Shown here: positions 25,787-35,028 of the stretch, piece after piece
Position numbering within the stretch: the first letter of the stretch is position 1
Layout: each line of letters starts with the position of its first letter
Origin: Rhizobium sp. Root483D2
GTDB lineage: Bacteria > Pseudomonadota > Alphaproteobacteria > Rhizobiales > Rhizobiaceae
Reading direction: 5' to 3'
DNA length: 64,000 nucleotides
Assembly (NCBI RefSeq): GCF_001426685.1
Contig: NZ_LMFB01000044.1
Span: 83,410-147,409 of the forward strand
Translations under genes and position numbers: made by a program
The notes under the pieces: model-generated
What the model was told of the DNA's origin: nothing
Databases searched by the model: none
The model's input: only the letters and a program-made list of their open reading frames with translations

Positions 25787-26218
25787 ATGCCTCTGGAGCC
25801 GATCCTTACCGTCGCCGATCTCAATCGCTTCCTCGAAACGGATTTTTCCGAAGTTCATACCGATGGCAAGATCTTCGAGGTGATCGCAACGGGTCCGGGC
25901 TCGGCTACGATGCGGCTCGATCCACAAGAGAAGCACCTGCGCCCCGGCGGCACCGTTTCAGGGCCAACATTGTTCGCGCTCGCTGACGTGACCGCCTATA
26001 TCACGCTGCTTGCCCATATTGGCCCGGTGGCTCTCGCCGTCACCACCAATCTCAACATCAACTTTCTCAGGAAACCCGAGCTTGGGCCACTGAAATGCAT
26101 CTGCCGCATCCTGAAGCTCGGCAAGCGGCTCGCGGTGCTGGACGCCGCGATTTCGGAGCTTGATGGCGATGACATGGTCGCCCATGCCACGGCAACCTAT
26201 TCGATTCCGCCGAAGTAA
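25787..26218 (+). CDS. PaaI family thioesterase
   Basis: The 143-residue protein has the hotdog fold: HLRPGGTVSGPTLFALADV is the diagnostic segment at about 50-68, with the catalytic Asp near the start of the central helix, followed by TNLNINFLRKP. Members hydrolyse acyl-CoA thioesters. GGGAG precedes the ATG. In rhizobia it commonly lies just upstream of rplM-rpsI. Divergent from an enoyl-CoA hydratase, which suggests a shared acyl-CoA theme, but there is no direct evidence. Confidence 0.87.
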   Translation: MPLEPILTVADLNRFLETDFSEVHTDGKIFEVIATGPGSATMRLDPQEKHLRPGGTVSGPTLFALADVTAYITLLAHIGPVALAVTTNLNINFLRKPELGPLKCICRILKLGKRLAVLDAAISELDGDDMVAHATATYSIPPK

Positions 26219-26220
26219 TT

Positions 26221-26240
26221 TGTGGTATTAAAATACCACA
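26221..26240. terminator. AT-rich hairpin after the thioesterase gene
   Basis: TGTGGTAT (26221-26228) and ATACCACA (26233-26240) are perfect 8-bp arms around TAAA, starting three bases after the thioesterase stop codon. TTATTAAGCCTTTGTTTTT follows, so an inefficient terminator is plausible. It could also serve as an operator for rplM. Confidence 0.5.
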
Positions 26241-26444
26241 TTATTAAGCCTTTGTTTTTACGAGGTAATTTTTCAAGGCGGTCAGACCGGCAATCTTGAC
26301 CGCATTTCATCCTTTGCGTATAAGCCGCACCAGATCGCGGTCCCTTGGGGCCGCTTTCATTTTTGGCCGGCTTCACGCTTGCCAATTCAAGCAACAAGAA
26401 ACGCCCGGCGGCAACGCATCGGGTTCAAACGAAAGAGTTTCAAC

Positions 26445-26909
26445 ATGTCAACCTTCGTTCAGAAGCCTGCAGAGGTGGAGAAGAAGTGGATCCTCATCGA
26501 CGCCGAAGGCCTCGTTGTTGGTCGCGTCGCTTCCATCATCGCCAACATCCTGCGCGGCAAGAATAAAGTCACCTACACGCCCCACGTTGACGATGGTGAC
26601 AATGTCATCGTGATCAACGCTGAGAAGGCTGTCCTGACCGGCAAGAAGTACACCGACAAGAAGTACTACTGGCACACCGGTTATCCGGGCGGCATCAAGG
26701 AGCGCACCGCGCGCCAGATCATCGAAGGCCGCTTTCCGGAGCGCGTTCTCGAGAAGGCTGTCGAGCGCATGGTTCCGCGTGGCCCGCTTGGCCGTCGCCA
26801 GATGAAGAACCTGCGCGTATACGCAGGCACAAACCATCCGCATGAAGCACAGCAGCCGGTGACGCTCGACGTTGCAGCGCTGAACAGCAAGAACACAAGG
26901 AGCGCCTAA
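26445..26909 (+). CDS. rplM: 50S ribosomal protein L13
   Basis: This 154-residue protein starts at [15 protein letters not shown], and [17 protein letters not shown], then HTGYPGGIK and the [21 protein letters not shown] segment are the family signature. The start is chosen by similarity; an in-frame upstream stretch to 26379 is unlikely. L13 is an early 50S assembly protein. It is followed after two bases by rpsI, with which it forms a conserved operon. The 200-base leader has no recognisable ribosomal-protein leader motif. Confidence 0.98.
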   Translation: MSTFVQKPAEVEKKWILIDAEGLVVGRVASIIANILRGKNKVTYTPHVDDGDNVIVINAEKAVLTGKKYTDKKYYWHTGYPGGIKERTARQIIEGRFPERVLEKAVERMVPRGPLGRRQMKNLRVYAGTNHPHEAQQPVTLDVAALNSKNTRSA

Positions 26910-26911
26910 TC

Positions 26912-27385
26912 GTGGCTGATCTCTCTTCTCTGAAAGACCTCGGCACGGCGACTGAAGCAACCGCTTCGGCTCCGGTTCATGTCCGCAAGGTCGACGCCCA
27001 GGGCCGCTCCTACGCGACCGGCAAGCGCAAGAACGCCGTTGCCCGCGTCTGGGTCAAGCCGGGCTCCGGCAAGATCACCGTCAACGGCAAGGAATTTGCG
27101 GCTTATTTCGCACGTCCGGTTCTGCAGATGATCCTGCGCCAGCCGATCTTCGCTGCTGCCCGTGACGGCCAGTTCGATATCGATGCAACGGTTGCAGGCG
27201 GCGGTCTTTCCGGCCAGGCCGGTGCCGTTCGTCACGGCATTTCGAAGGCTCTCACCTATTTCGAACCGGGCCTGCGCACGGTTCTGAAAAAGGGTGGCTT
27301 CCTGACCCGCGATAGCCGCGTCGTCGAGCGTAAGAAGTACGGCAAGGCCAAGGCCCGCCGTTCGTTCCAGTTCTCGAAGCGTTAA
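26912..27385 (+). CDS. rpsI: 30S ribosomal protein S9
   Basis: The 157-residue protein begins with GTG two bases after the rplM stop. The S9 core runs from [19 protein letters not shown] to the C-terminal FQFSKR, whose last Arg reaches into the decoding centre; the preceding AKARR stretch is basic. A 25-residue N-terminal extension is normal in alphaproteobacteria. It is co-transcribed with rplM and ended by the terminator at 27411-27435. Confidence 0.98.
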   Translation: MADLSSLKDLGTATEATASAPVHVRKVDAQGRSYATGKRKNAVARVWVKPGSGKITVNGKEFAAYFARPVLQMILRQPIFAAARDGQFDIDATVAGGGLSGQAGAVRHGISKALTYFEPGLRTVLKKGGFLTRDSRVVERKKYGKAKARRSFQFSKR

Positions 27386-27410
27386 TCGTTTCGAAAATTT
27401 CGATTTGGAG

Positions 27411-27435
27411 AAGGCGGGCTTTGTCCCGCCTTTTT
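27411..27435 (+). terminator. Terminator of the rplM-rpsI operon
   Basis: AAGGCGGG (27411-27418) pairs with CCCGCCTT (27425-27432), and further T residues follow directly. It lies 26 bases after the rpsI stop and also faces the convergent lrp-type gene. Confidence 0.92.
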
Positions 27436-27463
27436 CTTTGCCGCCGCTTCAAGGCGGCCTGCG

Positions 27464-27925
27464 CTACAAGGGCAACTCAGTTGAAAACTTCAGCTCCCGC
27501 AGCACGAAGCTCGACACGACCGTGCGCACATGCGGGTTGCGCATCAGATGGCGCGTCATGAAAGCCTCGTAGCTTTCCACATCGCTCGCCCGGATTTTCA
27601 GCATATAGTCGAAGGCGCCTGATAGCGCATAACACTCCATGATCTCCGGCCGCTCCGAGACAACGGCGGCAAACGAGGCCACCGCCTCCTCGTGGTGATC
27701 CTCCAGCGTCACATGCGCGATAACGCAGAGTTTCAGATCGAGCTTTCCGGGATCGAGCAGCGTCACGCGCTTGCGGATAACGCCGTCGGCTTCCAGTTCC
27801 TGAACCTTGCGCCATGCCGAACTCTGCGACATGCCGGCCTTTTCGGCCAGTTCCGCCAGCGACAGGCTGCCATCGGCCTGGACGAGCTGCAAAAGCTTGC
27901 GATGGAAGCTCCCAGATTCTTTCAT
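27464..27925 (-). CDS. Lrp/AsnC family regulator
   Basis: The 153-residue protein has an N-terminal helix-turn-helix (about 18-50, SLAELAEKAGMSQSSAWRKV in part) and a C-terminal RAM ligand-binding domain with CYALSGAFDYMLKI and HPHVRTV-type segments. It is divergent from phhA with 122 bases between, the arrangement in which an Lrp-type activator controls phenylalanine degradation. The shared region has GAAAAATCC at 27942-27950 and again at 27986-27994, a candidate binding-site pair. Phenylalanine or tyrosine as effector is an inference from context. Confidence 0.93.
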   Translation of the reverse strand: MKESGSFHRKLLQLVQADGSLSLAELAEKAGMSQSSAWRKVQELEADGVIRKRVTLLDPGKLDLKLCVIAHVTLEDHHEEAVASFAAVVSERPEIMECYALSGAFDYMLKIRASDVESYEAFMTRHLMRNPHVRTVVSSFVLRELKFSTELPL

Positions 27926-28047
27926 GATTGTATCAATCCCCGAAAAATCCTGCCGTGATTATGGCGTTATCGCGTTCGAAAGAAAGAAAAATCCGTCGTT
28001 TCTGAAGCATAATTGCGAGGAGTTACGCATCTGGGAGGATCGGCGCG

Positions 28048-28839
28048 ATGACCAAGGAAAGCAGCTATACCGCCAAACTGCCAGGCCCCGGTGGGGTCTA
28101 TCCCTATACGGCCGAGGAAGACGCCATCTGGGGCGAACTCTATGACCGGCAGATGGCGCTGCTCGCCAACATGGCTTGCCGGGACTATCTCGATGGAGTG
28201 AAGATGCTCGGACTGCGGCCGGACAGGGTGCCGCAGCTTGGCGATGTCGATCGCCGCCTTAAGGAGACGACCGGTTTCGGCGTCGAAGGCGTGCCCGCTC
28301 TCATTCCTCCCTCGCGCTTTTACGAATTGCTGTCGCAGGGCAAGTTTCCGCTGGCCACTTTCCTGCGCCGCCGCGAGCATATCGACTATATTGAGGAACC
28401 GGATCTGTTTCACGAGGTCTTCGGCCATTGCCCGCTGCTCACCAACCAGAGCTATGCCAATTTCGTGCGCCATTTCGGCGAAGCGGCCGTCCGTCTTGGC
28501 AAAGGCTATTCCTGGCACCTGTTCCGCATCTTCTGGTTCACCGTCGAATTCGGCCTGATCAACACGCCGCAGGGTCGCCGCTGTTTTGGTGCGGGCATCG
28601 TCTCGTCGCCAAGCGAAGCGAAAGCTGCAATGGACGGCACCGCTTGCGAATTCCGGCCGTTCGACCTGATGAGTGTTCTCAGAACCCCCTACCGCATCGA
28701 TATCGTGCAGCCGATCTATTATGTCATCGACAGCTTTGCCGATCTCGAAACGATCGTCGGGCAGGATATTGGCGGCATGATCGACAAGGCCAAATCGCTG
28801 GGCGACTTTGCCCCGGCCTTCGAAGCCAAAGCCTCATGA
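28048..28839 (+). CDS. phhA: Phenylalanine 4-monooxygenase
   Basis: The 263-residue iron- and tetrahydropterin-dependent hydroxylase converts phenylalanine to tyrosine. Iron ligands are His122 and His127 in FHEVFGHCP and Glu167 in FTVEFGL. The length is that of bacterial single-domain PAH. GGGAGG lies eight bases before the ATG. It is divergent from an Lrp regulator. The usual partner gene phhB (pterin carbinolamine dehydratase) is absent from the window. Confidence 0.96.
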   Translation: MTKESSYTAKLPGPGGVYPYTAEEDAIWGELYDRQMALLANMACRDYLDGVKMLGLRPDRVPQLGDVDRRLKETTGFGVEGVPALIPPSRFYELLSQGKFPLATFLRRREHIDYIEEPDLFHEVFGHCPLLTNQSYANFVRHFGEAAVRLGKGYSWHLFRIFWFTVEFGLINTPQGRRCFGAGIVSSPSEAKAAMDGTACEFRPFDLMSVLRTPYRIDIVQPIYYVIDSFADLETIVGQDIGGMIDKAKSLGDFAPAFEAKAS

Positions 28840-28930
28840 CGGCAAGATTATCCGGTTGCAGTCCTCTGCAGGGTCTTGCCTTCCAGCCGCCGATTGTTCA
28901 ACGTCTGACACTCAACAGACGGAACCGATC

Positions 28931-29887
28931 ATGGCCAACAAGACGATAGACCACGCCATCACCGCCACATCGCTGAAAAGTGCGGCCACCGACCCGACCC
29001 ATGCCGGCATCCTGTCGTTCATGCGGCGCCGGTACACCAAGAGCTTGAAGGGCGTCGATGCCGTCGTCTGGGGCATCCCGTTTGATGCCGCGACCTCAAA
29101 CCGCCCCGGCGCCCGTTTCGGGCCCCAGGCGATCCGCCGCGCCTCGGCGATTTTCGACAATGATCCGCAATATCCGTTCGACCGCGATCTCTTTGCCGAC
29201 ATGGCGACGATCGATTACGGCGACTGCCTGCTCGACTATGGCAATCACAGCCGCACCCCGGCGACCATCGAGCGCGAGGCGGCAAAGATCCTGAAGGCTG
29301 GTGCCTTCCTGTTGACGCTGGGTGGGGATCATTTCGTCACCTTGCCGCTGTTGCGCGCCCATGCCGCAGTTCATGGCCCGCTTGCCCTTGTGCAATTCGA
29401 TGCGCATCAGGATACCTGGGCCGACGAGAAAGGCCGCATCGACCACGGCTCCTTCGTGGGCCGCGCCGCACGCGAAGGCCTGATCGACACTGCAAGCTCG
29501 ATCCAGCTTGGCATCCGCACGCATGCACCTGACGATTGCGGCATCCGCATCCTCTATGGCTACGATCTCGAGGACATGAGCGCCGGCGAGATTGCCGATG
29601 TCATTCTGCATCATGTCGGCGACCGCCCGGCCTATCTCACCTTCGATATCGATTGCCTGGACCCGGCCTACGCACCGGGGACCGGAACGCCGGTCGCAGG
29701 GGGCCCATCCTCGGCAAAGATCCTGTCGGTCATCCGCAAGCTTGGTGCGCTGGTCATCAAGGGCGCCGATGTGGTCGAGGTGGCGCCCGCCTATGACCAC
29801 GCCGATATCACCGCCATTGCGGGCTCAACCATCGCGATGTATATGCTCGGCCTTCATGCCGAACAGCTGGCGGAGCGGCGCGGATAA
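28931..29887 (+). CDS. speB: Agmatinase
   Basis: The 318-residue ureohydrolase starts at MANKTIDHAI; the frame extends further upstream into phhA, where it is unlikely. Metal and catalytic motifs of the arginase/agmatinase family are present: GGDHF, QFDAHQD and FDIDCLDPAYAPGTGTP. It should hydrolyse agmatine to putrescine and urea with two manganese ions; guanidinobutyrase or related activities are the alternatives in this family. It lies between phhA and argC, in the same direction, which may give co-transcription with argC. Confidence 0.9.
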   Translation: MANKTIDHAITATSLKSAATDPTHAGILSFMRRRYTKSLKGVDAVVWGIPFDAATSNRPGARFGPQAIRRASAIFDNDPQYPFDRDLFADMATIDYGDCLLDYGNHSRTPATIEREAAKILKAGAFLLTLGGDHFVTLPLLRAHAAVHGPLALVQFDAHQDTWADEKGRIDHGSFVGRAAREGLIDTASSIQLGIRTHAPDDCGIRILYGYDLEDMSAGEIADVILHHVGDRPAYLTFDIDCLDPAYAPGTGTPVAGGPSSAKILSVIRKLGALVIKGADVVEVAPAYDHADITAIAGSTIAMYMLGLHAEQLAERRG

Positions 29888-29980
29888 AGGCCTGCCCCGC
29901 TGTGTTGTCAAACTGATTCAATTGCATGCCAAAGTGATTCCGGACACTCCGATAATTCCTTGGCAGGACAGGATAAAACC

Positions 29981-30913
29981 ATGAAACCGAAGATCTTCAT
30001 CGATGGCGAACACGGCACAACGGGCCTGCAGATCCGCACCCGCATGGCGGGCCGTTCCGATGTGGAGCTGCTGTCCATTCCGGAAGCAGAACGCCGCAAT
30101 GCCGCCATTCGCGAAGATCTTTTGAACAGCGCCGATATCGCCATCCTCTGCCTGCCGGACGACGCCTCCAAGCAGGCGGTCTCGATGCTCGAAGGCAACA
30201 ACAAGGTGCGCATCATCGACACCTCGACGGCCTATCGCGTCGCGCCGGACTGGGCCTATGGCTTTGCCGAAATGGATGCGGCGCAAGCGGCGAAAATCCG
30301 CGAGGCCCGCCTCGTCGCCAATCCAGGCTGCTATCCGACAGGCGCCATCGGCCTCATCCGTCCGCTGCGCCAGGCCGGTATCCTGCCGCAGGGCTATCCG
30401 ATCACGGTCAACGCGGTCTCCGGCTATACCGGCGGCGGCAAGCAGATGATTGCGCAGATGGAAGACCCGGCCAATCCGGACCCCATCGATTCGCCCAATT
30501 TCCTCTACAGCCTGACGCTCAAGCACAAGCATGTGCCGGAAATGCAGACCCACGGCATGCTGGATCGCGCGCCGATCTTCTCGCCTTCGGTCGGCCGCTT
30601 CCCGCAGGGGATGATCGTCCAGGTGCCACTGTTCCTCGATCAGCTGGAAGATGGCGCAACGCTTGAGACCATCCATGCGGCGCTATCTGCCCATTATCTC
30701 GGACAGTCGATCGTCGAGGTCGTGCCGCTCGATGTCAGCGCCAAACTGTCGCGCGTCGATGCCGTCGAACTAGCCGGCAAGGACACGATGAAGCTCTACG
30801 TGTTCGGATCAAGCGGCGGCGAACAGGTCAATCTCGTCGCCCTGCTCGACAATCTCGGCAAGGGCGCATCGGGCGCTGCGGTACAGAACATGGATCTCAT
30901 GCTGTCGGCGTGA
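29981..30913 (+). CDS. argC: N-acetyl-gamma-glutamyl-phosphate reductase
   Basis: The 310-residue protein starts at [15 protein letters not shown], whose Gly-rich segment binds NADP. The catalytic Cys is Cys117 in [12 protein letters not shown]. The short length places it in the 'type 2' AGPR family common in alphaproteobacteria. It reduces N-acetyl-glutamyl phosphate in arginine synthesis. A start seven codons upstream at 29960 is possible, but MKPK matches the family. AGGACAGGAT lies about ten bases before the ATG. Confidence 0.96.
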   Translation: MKPKIFIDGEHGTTGLQIRTRMAGRSDVELLSIPEAERRNAAIREDLLNSADIAILCLPDDASKQAVSMLEGNNKVRIIDTSTAYRVAPDWAYGFAEMDAAQAAKIREARLVANPGCYPTGAIGLIRPLRQAGILPQGYPITVNAVSGYTGGGKQMIAQMEDPANPDPIDSPNFLYSLTLKHKHVPEMQTHGMLDRAPIFSPSVGRFPQGMIVQVPLFLDQLEDGATLETIHAALSAHYLGQSIVEVVPLDVSAKLSRVDAVELAGKDTMKLYVFGSSGGEQVNLVALLDNLGKGASGAAVQNMDLMLSA

Positions 30914-30986
30914 TGAAATCTCCGGCTGGGACGGTCCATCCCCGCCCGGCCGTACGGCCGCAATCGTTCAAAGACAGGGACCTGAC

Positions 30987-31778
30987 ATGGGCGACACGGG
31001 TTTCTTCGCGGCCCTTCTGGCAAGGGTCGCGGCCGCGTTGCCGGAGCATGGCCTCCATGCGCTGCTGGCCTGCAGCTTCATCGCCGGTATGGCGCGCGGG
31101 TTTTCCGGCTTTGGCGCTGCCCTCATTCTCATTCCCATCGGCGGATCGATCGTCGGCCCGAAGATCATTTCGCCGGTGCTTCTGCTGATCGACACGATCG
31201 CTGCCGCCGGCATGCTGCCTGCCGCATGGCGGTCCGCCAACCGGCGCGAAGTCTTCACCATGGCCTCCGGCGCCCTGATCGGCGTGCCGCTCGGCACCAC
31301 GGCTCTTGCCCTGGCTGATCCCTTGTATCTGCGCTGGGCGATCACTGTTCTTGGGGCGCTGATGCTGATCCTGCTCGTTTCGGGCTGGCGCTATCAGGGA
31401 CAGCCGCGCGCCGCGCTGACGGCCGGTGTCGGCGGCATCGCCGGCGTTTTCAGCGGCGCGGCTCAGTTGGGCGGCCCGCCGGTGGTTGCCTACTGGCTGA
31501 GCGGCGCGACCGACGTGCTGGTGATCCGTTCCAATCTGATGCTCTATTTCGTTGTTTCCTCGGCGCTGACGGCAGTTACCTATGTGATTGGCGGGCTGTT
31601 CGTCGAACAGGTCTTTGCGCTGACATTGGTCATCGTGCCGCTCTATGCCAGCGGCCTCTACGCCGGTTCGCGCCTCTTTGGACTGGCAAGACCATCGACG
31701 TTCCGGACCATCTGCTATGTGCTGATCGGTGCCTCCGCCGTTCTCGGCATGCCCGCCCTCGATGGGCTGATGCGCTGA
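30987..31778 (+). CDS. TSUP family transporter (TauE/SafE)
   Basis: The 263-residue membrane protein has seven or eight hydrophobic segments and the two repeated motifs of the family: GMARGFSGFGAALILIPIGG near the N-terminus and GVFSGAAQLGGPPVVAYWL at about 150-168. The family moves small anions such as sulfite or sulfoacetate, usually outwards. Its stop TGA is immediately followed by the ctaA stop on the other strand, so the two genes abut with no spacer. Substrate unknown. Confidence 0.85.
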   Translation: MGDTGFFAALLARVAAALPEHGLHALLACSFIAGMARGFSGFGAALILIPIGGSIVGPKIISPVLLLIDTIAAAGMLPAAWRSANRREVFTMASGALIGVPLGTTALALADPLYLRWAITVLGALMLILLVSGWRYQGQPRAALTAGVGGIAGVFSGAAQLGGPPVVAYWLSGATDVLVIRSNLMLYFVVSSALTAVTYVIGGLFVEQVFALTLVIVPLYASGLYAGSRLFGLARPSTFRTICYVLIGASAVLGMPALDGLMR

Positions 31779-32882
31779 TCAGTTCCGGACCGCGATTTCC
31801 AGCGGACGCGGATATTCGCCCGAAAAAGCCCGCCAATGCGCGACGGCAAAGCCGAGCACGACGAGCGCGCCGCCCTGATGGGCGACACCCCAGCCGACCG
31901 GAACCTGCAGGATCAGCGTCGCAATCCCGATCAGCGCCTGGATCGTTACCAGCATGAACAAAAGAATGGAGCGCCGCGCATGCGTCGTTTCCGGCGCGTT
32001 GCGCAGCGAGGCGATCATGTGCATCGCCACGAAGGCAAACAGCACATAGGCGCCGATCCGGTGGACGAACTGCACAGTTTTTGGATTTTCGAACAGGTTG
32101 ATCCAGAACGGTTTTTGGATGAACAGGTCGGCGGGGACCCATGCGCCATCCATCAAGGGCCAGGTGTTGTAGGAAAAGCCCGCATCGAGACCGGCGACCA
32201 GCGCACCGAGATAGATCTGAAACAGCGCCATGCAGGCGATGATCGCAGCCATTTTCTTCGAGCTTTTCGTCGGCGCCGGATCATTCGCATGTGGCGCCAG
32301 TCCCCTGCCGATCCAGATACAGGAGACGAAGATCAGACAGGCGATGATAAGATGGGTGGCCAGCCGGTACTGGCTGACCTCGGTGCGATCGGCAAGGCCG
32401 GAGGAGACCATCCACCAGCCGATGAAACCCTGAAAACCGCCGAGCGCCAGAATGCCGAGCAGCGGCAGCTTCAACCGGGGCTCGATCTGGCCGCGAATCC
32501 AGAAGAAGGCCAGCGGCAGGGCAAAGATCAGGCCGATCGAGCGGGCCAAAAGCCGGTGTGCCCATTCCCACCAGAAGATGGTCTTGAATCCTTCCACCGT
32601 CATGTCGCTGTTCAGCTGCTCATATTGCGGGATCTGCTTGTAGAGCTCGAATTCCTCCTGCCACTCGGCAGCATTGAGCGGCGGGATCACGCCGTGGATC
32701 GGTTTCCACTGGGTAATTGACAGGCCGGATTCCGTCAGACGCGTCGCGCCGCCGACCAGCACCAGCCCGAACAGAACCAGCACCACGATGCCCAGCCAGA
32801 TCCTGATCTGGGTCCGGTTGCGGCTGACCGTATCGATCTCGCGCATGAGACGCTGCTGCGTCGCCAAATCCGTGCTTGCCAT
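31779..32882 (-). CDS. ctaA: Heme A synthase
   Basis: The 367-residue protein has eight membrane segments and the four conserved His residues that bind heme: [28 protein letters not shown] and VAHQGGAL. The hallmark [18 protein letters not shown] follows the first helix. It oxidises the C8 methyl group of heme O to the formyl of heme A for cytochrome c oxidase. The start [10 protein letters not shown] is chosen over the ATG five codons upstream, because the family begins there. No other cox gene is in the window. Confidence 0.96.
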   Translation of the reverse strand: MASTDLATQQRLMREIDTVSRNRTQIRIWLGIVVLVLFGLVLVGGATRLTESGLSITQWKPIHGVIPPLNAAEWQEEFELYKQIPQYEQLNSDMTVEGFKTIFWWEWAHRLLARSIGLIFALPLAFFWIRGQIEPRLKLPLLGILALGGFQGFIGWWMVSSGLADRTEVSQYRLATHLIIACLIFVSCIWIGRGLAPHANDPAPTKSSKKMAAIIACMALFQIYLGALVAGLDAGFSYNTWPLMDGAWVPADLFIQKPFWINLFENPKTVQFVHRIGAYVLFAFVAMHMIASLRNAPETTHARRSILLFMLVTIQALIGIATLILQVPVGWGVAHQGGALVVLGFAVAHWRAFSGEYPRPLEIAVRN

Positions 32883-33058
32883 CGTGGCCTCCATCATCGA
32901 AACGCAAGGCCCCGTGCCTTCTTAAGGCGAATTGTCCGGGGGCGCATGCATCAAAGCCGTTGATTTGCACCAGAGCAGCATGCAAAACAAGGCTTACCCC
33001 TTTGCGGCATGCCGTCGCGGCAATTTGTCCGGCGAAAACGCCAACCGGAAAGACATCA

Positions 33059-33271
33059 ATGCCCGTACGCCTGAGAAAACTGATCGGCACCGTCCTGATC
33101 ATCATCCTCGTCATCGTCTATGCGCTGGCGGCTACCACCTTTGCCTCGCTTCTGCTTGGCACCTCGCCGTGGTGGGTGCATCTGGCCTATTTCTTCTTCA
33201 CCGGCCTGTTGTGGATCCTGCCCGCCATGCTGATCATTAAGTGGATGGAAAAACCCGCAAAGCCGCGTTGA
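33059..33271 (+). CDS. DUF2842 membrane protein
   Basis: The 70-residue protein has two membrane helices (about 10-30 and 39-62) and the VRLRKLIGTVLIIILV / PWWVHLAYFFFTGLLWILP layout of DUF2842, an alphaproteobacterial family of unknown function. GGAAAG lies upstream of the ATG. It is divergent from ctaA and close to a phosphoesterase on the same strand, 34 bases downstream. In many rhizobia it sits next to ctaA, which hints at a link to respiration, but nothing is proven. Confidence 0.85.
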   Translation: MPVRLRKLIGTVLIIILVIVYALAATTFASLLLGTSPWWVHLAYFFFTGLLWILPAMLIIKWMEKPAKPR

Positions 33272-33305
33272 GCCGAAAAGCAGGGTTAAGCCTAAGGACA
33301 GGTAT

Positions 33306-34049
33306 ATGAAAATTGCAGTGATCGCCGATATCCACGGCAACGACCTGGCCCTTGAAGCCGTGCTTGCCGATATTGCGGCGCACGGAATCGACGACGTCGT
33401 CAATCTGGGCGACCACCTCAGCGGCCCGCTCAACGCGGCGCGCACCGCCGATATCCTGATAGTCCGCAATTTCCCATCGATCCGGGGCAATCACGACCGC
33501 TGGCTGGTTACCAAGGAACCGGCCGCAATGGGCCAGTGGGACCGCGCCGCGCATGACGAATTGCAGCCGCAGCATCTCGACTGGCTGCGGACCCTGCCGC
33601 CGACGCTCGTTCACCGCGAAGAGCTGTTTCTCTGCCACGGCACGCCGCAGGACGATCTCACCTATTGGCTGGAAGACCTGACGGCTGACGGCGTCGTCCA
33701 CATGTCGGCCCGCCAGCGGATCGAGCGTTTCGCCGAAGGTATCGACTATCCCGTCATCCTGTGCGGCCACACCCATATTCCCCGCGCGGTCCGCCTTTCT
33801 GACGGGCGGATTGTCGTCAATCCCGGCAGCGTCGGCTGCCCTGGCTATGACGATGACGAACCGGTGTTCCACAAGGTGGAAACCGGCTCGCCGGATGCCG
33901 CCTACGCCATCCTTGAAAATGCAGACGGCCGCTGGGACGTGACCTTCCGGCGCGTCGCCTACGACCACATGGCGATGTCGCGGCTGGCGCAGGAGCGCGG
34001 AAATAAGGAATGGGCGAGCGCGCTCGCCACCGGCTGGATCGGCGCCTAG
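33306..34049 (+). CDS. Metallophosphoesterase, YfcE-like
   Basis: The 247-residue protein has the calcineurin-like metal motifs: DIHGNDLAL, GDHLSGPL, RGNHDR, and GHTHIPR followed by VNPGSVGCP. It is a small single-domain phosphodiesterase or phosphatase as in YfcE. The substrate is unknown. It ends one base before the stop of the convergent acetyltransferase. AGG precedes the ATG at a normal distance. Confidence 0.9.
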   Translation: MKIAVIADIHGNDLALEAVLADIAAHGIDDVVNLGDHLSGPLNAARTADILIVRNFPSIRGNHDRWLVTKEPAAMGQWDRAAHDELQPQHLDWLRTLPPTLVHREELFLCHGTPQDDLTYWLEDLTADGVVHMSARQRIERFAEGIDYPVILCGHTHIPRAVRLSDGRIVVNPGSVGCPGYDDDEPVFHKVETGSPDAAYAILENADGRWDVTFRRVAYDHMAMSRLAQERGNKEWASALATGWIGA

Positions 34050-34050
34050 A

Positions 34051-34701
34051 TCACTCCGCCCCTTCGAGCGCCTCGATATCGGCGCCGGTGATCGCGGCGA
34101 TATGGCGGGTGACCTTGTCCACCGGCCAGTTCCACCAGGCGATGGCCAAGAGGCGCTTGACGACATCATCGCTGAAACGCTGCTTCACCACGCTGCCCGG
34201 GTTTCCCGCCACAACGCTATAGGGCGGCACATCGCTCGCCACGACGGCATGGGCGCCGATGATCGCGCCGTCGCCGATCGTCACGCCCGGCAGGATCGTC
34301 GCCTTGGTGCCGATCCAGACGTCGTTGCCCACCGTCGTGTCGCCCCGGTAGCCGCTGGCATAGGCAGCGGGGTCGAACCCGTCGCGCCATGCGCCGGGAA
34401 AGATGCCGAACGGATAGGTCGAAAATCCCTGCATGGCATGATTGGCGCCGTTCATGATGAAGGCAACGCCCTGCGCCAGCGCGCAGTAGCGGCCGATCTG
34501 CAACCGGTCGCCGATGAAATCAAAATGATAAAGGACGCATTTCTTCTCGAAATGCTCAGGGCCATCAGGATCGTCGTAATAGCTGAAATCACCGGCCGTG
34601 ATTAGCGGCGAGCGCACGATATTCTTGAGAAAGCCGATCTGCGGAAAGGCTGCGACAGGGGTGACGGCACCGGCATCCGGCGCGATTTTAGAAACAGGCA
34701 T
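34051..34701 (-). CDS. CatB-related O-acetyltransferase
   Basis: The 216-residue protein is a left-handed beta-helix acyltransferase of the xenobiotic acetyltransferase (Vat/CatB) type: hexapeptide repeats such as IGRYCALAQGVAFIM, NDVWIGTKATILPGV and IGDGAIIGAHAVV, with catalytic His in GANHAM. Homologues acetylate streptogramins, chloramphenicol or sugars. In a soil bacterium far from resistance genes, a sugar or unknown acceptor is as likely as an antibiotic; I do not claim resistance. It is transcribed alone. Confidence 0.88.
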   Translation of the reverse strand: MPVSKIAPDAGAVTPVAAFPQIGFLKNIVRSPLITAGDFSYYDDPDGPEHFEKKCVLYHFDFIGDRLQIGRYCALAQGVAFIMNGANHAMQGFSTYPFGIFPGAWRDGFDPAAYASGYRGDTTVGNDVWIGTKATILPGVTIGDGAIIGAHAVVASDVPPYSVVAGNPGSVVKQRFSDDVVKRLLAIAWWNWPVDKVTRHIAAITGADIEALEGAE

Positions 34702-35028
34702 GGGAAGACTCCACCTTTATGTCCAAGGGTCTTGGTGACATAGAGCGGCCTGGAAACGCGCGGGACTTGCCGCGAATTGTCCGGACCTCGTTCAGTGGCG
34801 CATCGGTCTCTCCCTAAAAACAGATGCCCGGCATAGCAAGAACTGCGTCCGGAATCCACCTCGCCTCCCGCCCCCCTCTTCTTGCAAAGCCGGATGGTCT
34901 TATCCATTCGGTAACCGCATTTGATGAAATCGGCGTCCCGCCGGGCGGCGCCGGTGCCATTTAAATGAAAATAAGGGCATGCTCGGCTTAGATGAGACGT
35001 CATCCCGTTCCCGGAACCGCCAGCGATC
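34702..35028. other. Divergent spacer before the polysaccharide locus
   Basis: This 327-base gap separates the acetyltransferase (minus) from the GNAT-type gene (plus). It should carry both promoters. A TTTAAATGAAAATAAGG stretch near 34962-34978 is AT-rich against the background and could be a regulator site. I see no open frame or RNA fold that I can support. Confidence 0.4.

Noticed and set aside
34051-34701. Antibiotic resistance gene
   Set aside because: The xenobiotic acetyltransferase family is broad and the gene lies among housekeeping genes with no resistance context, so only the fold is claimed.
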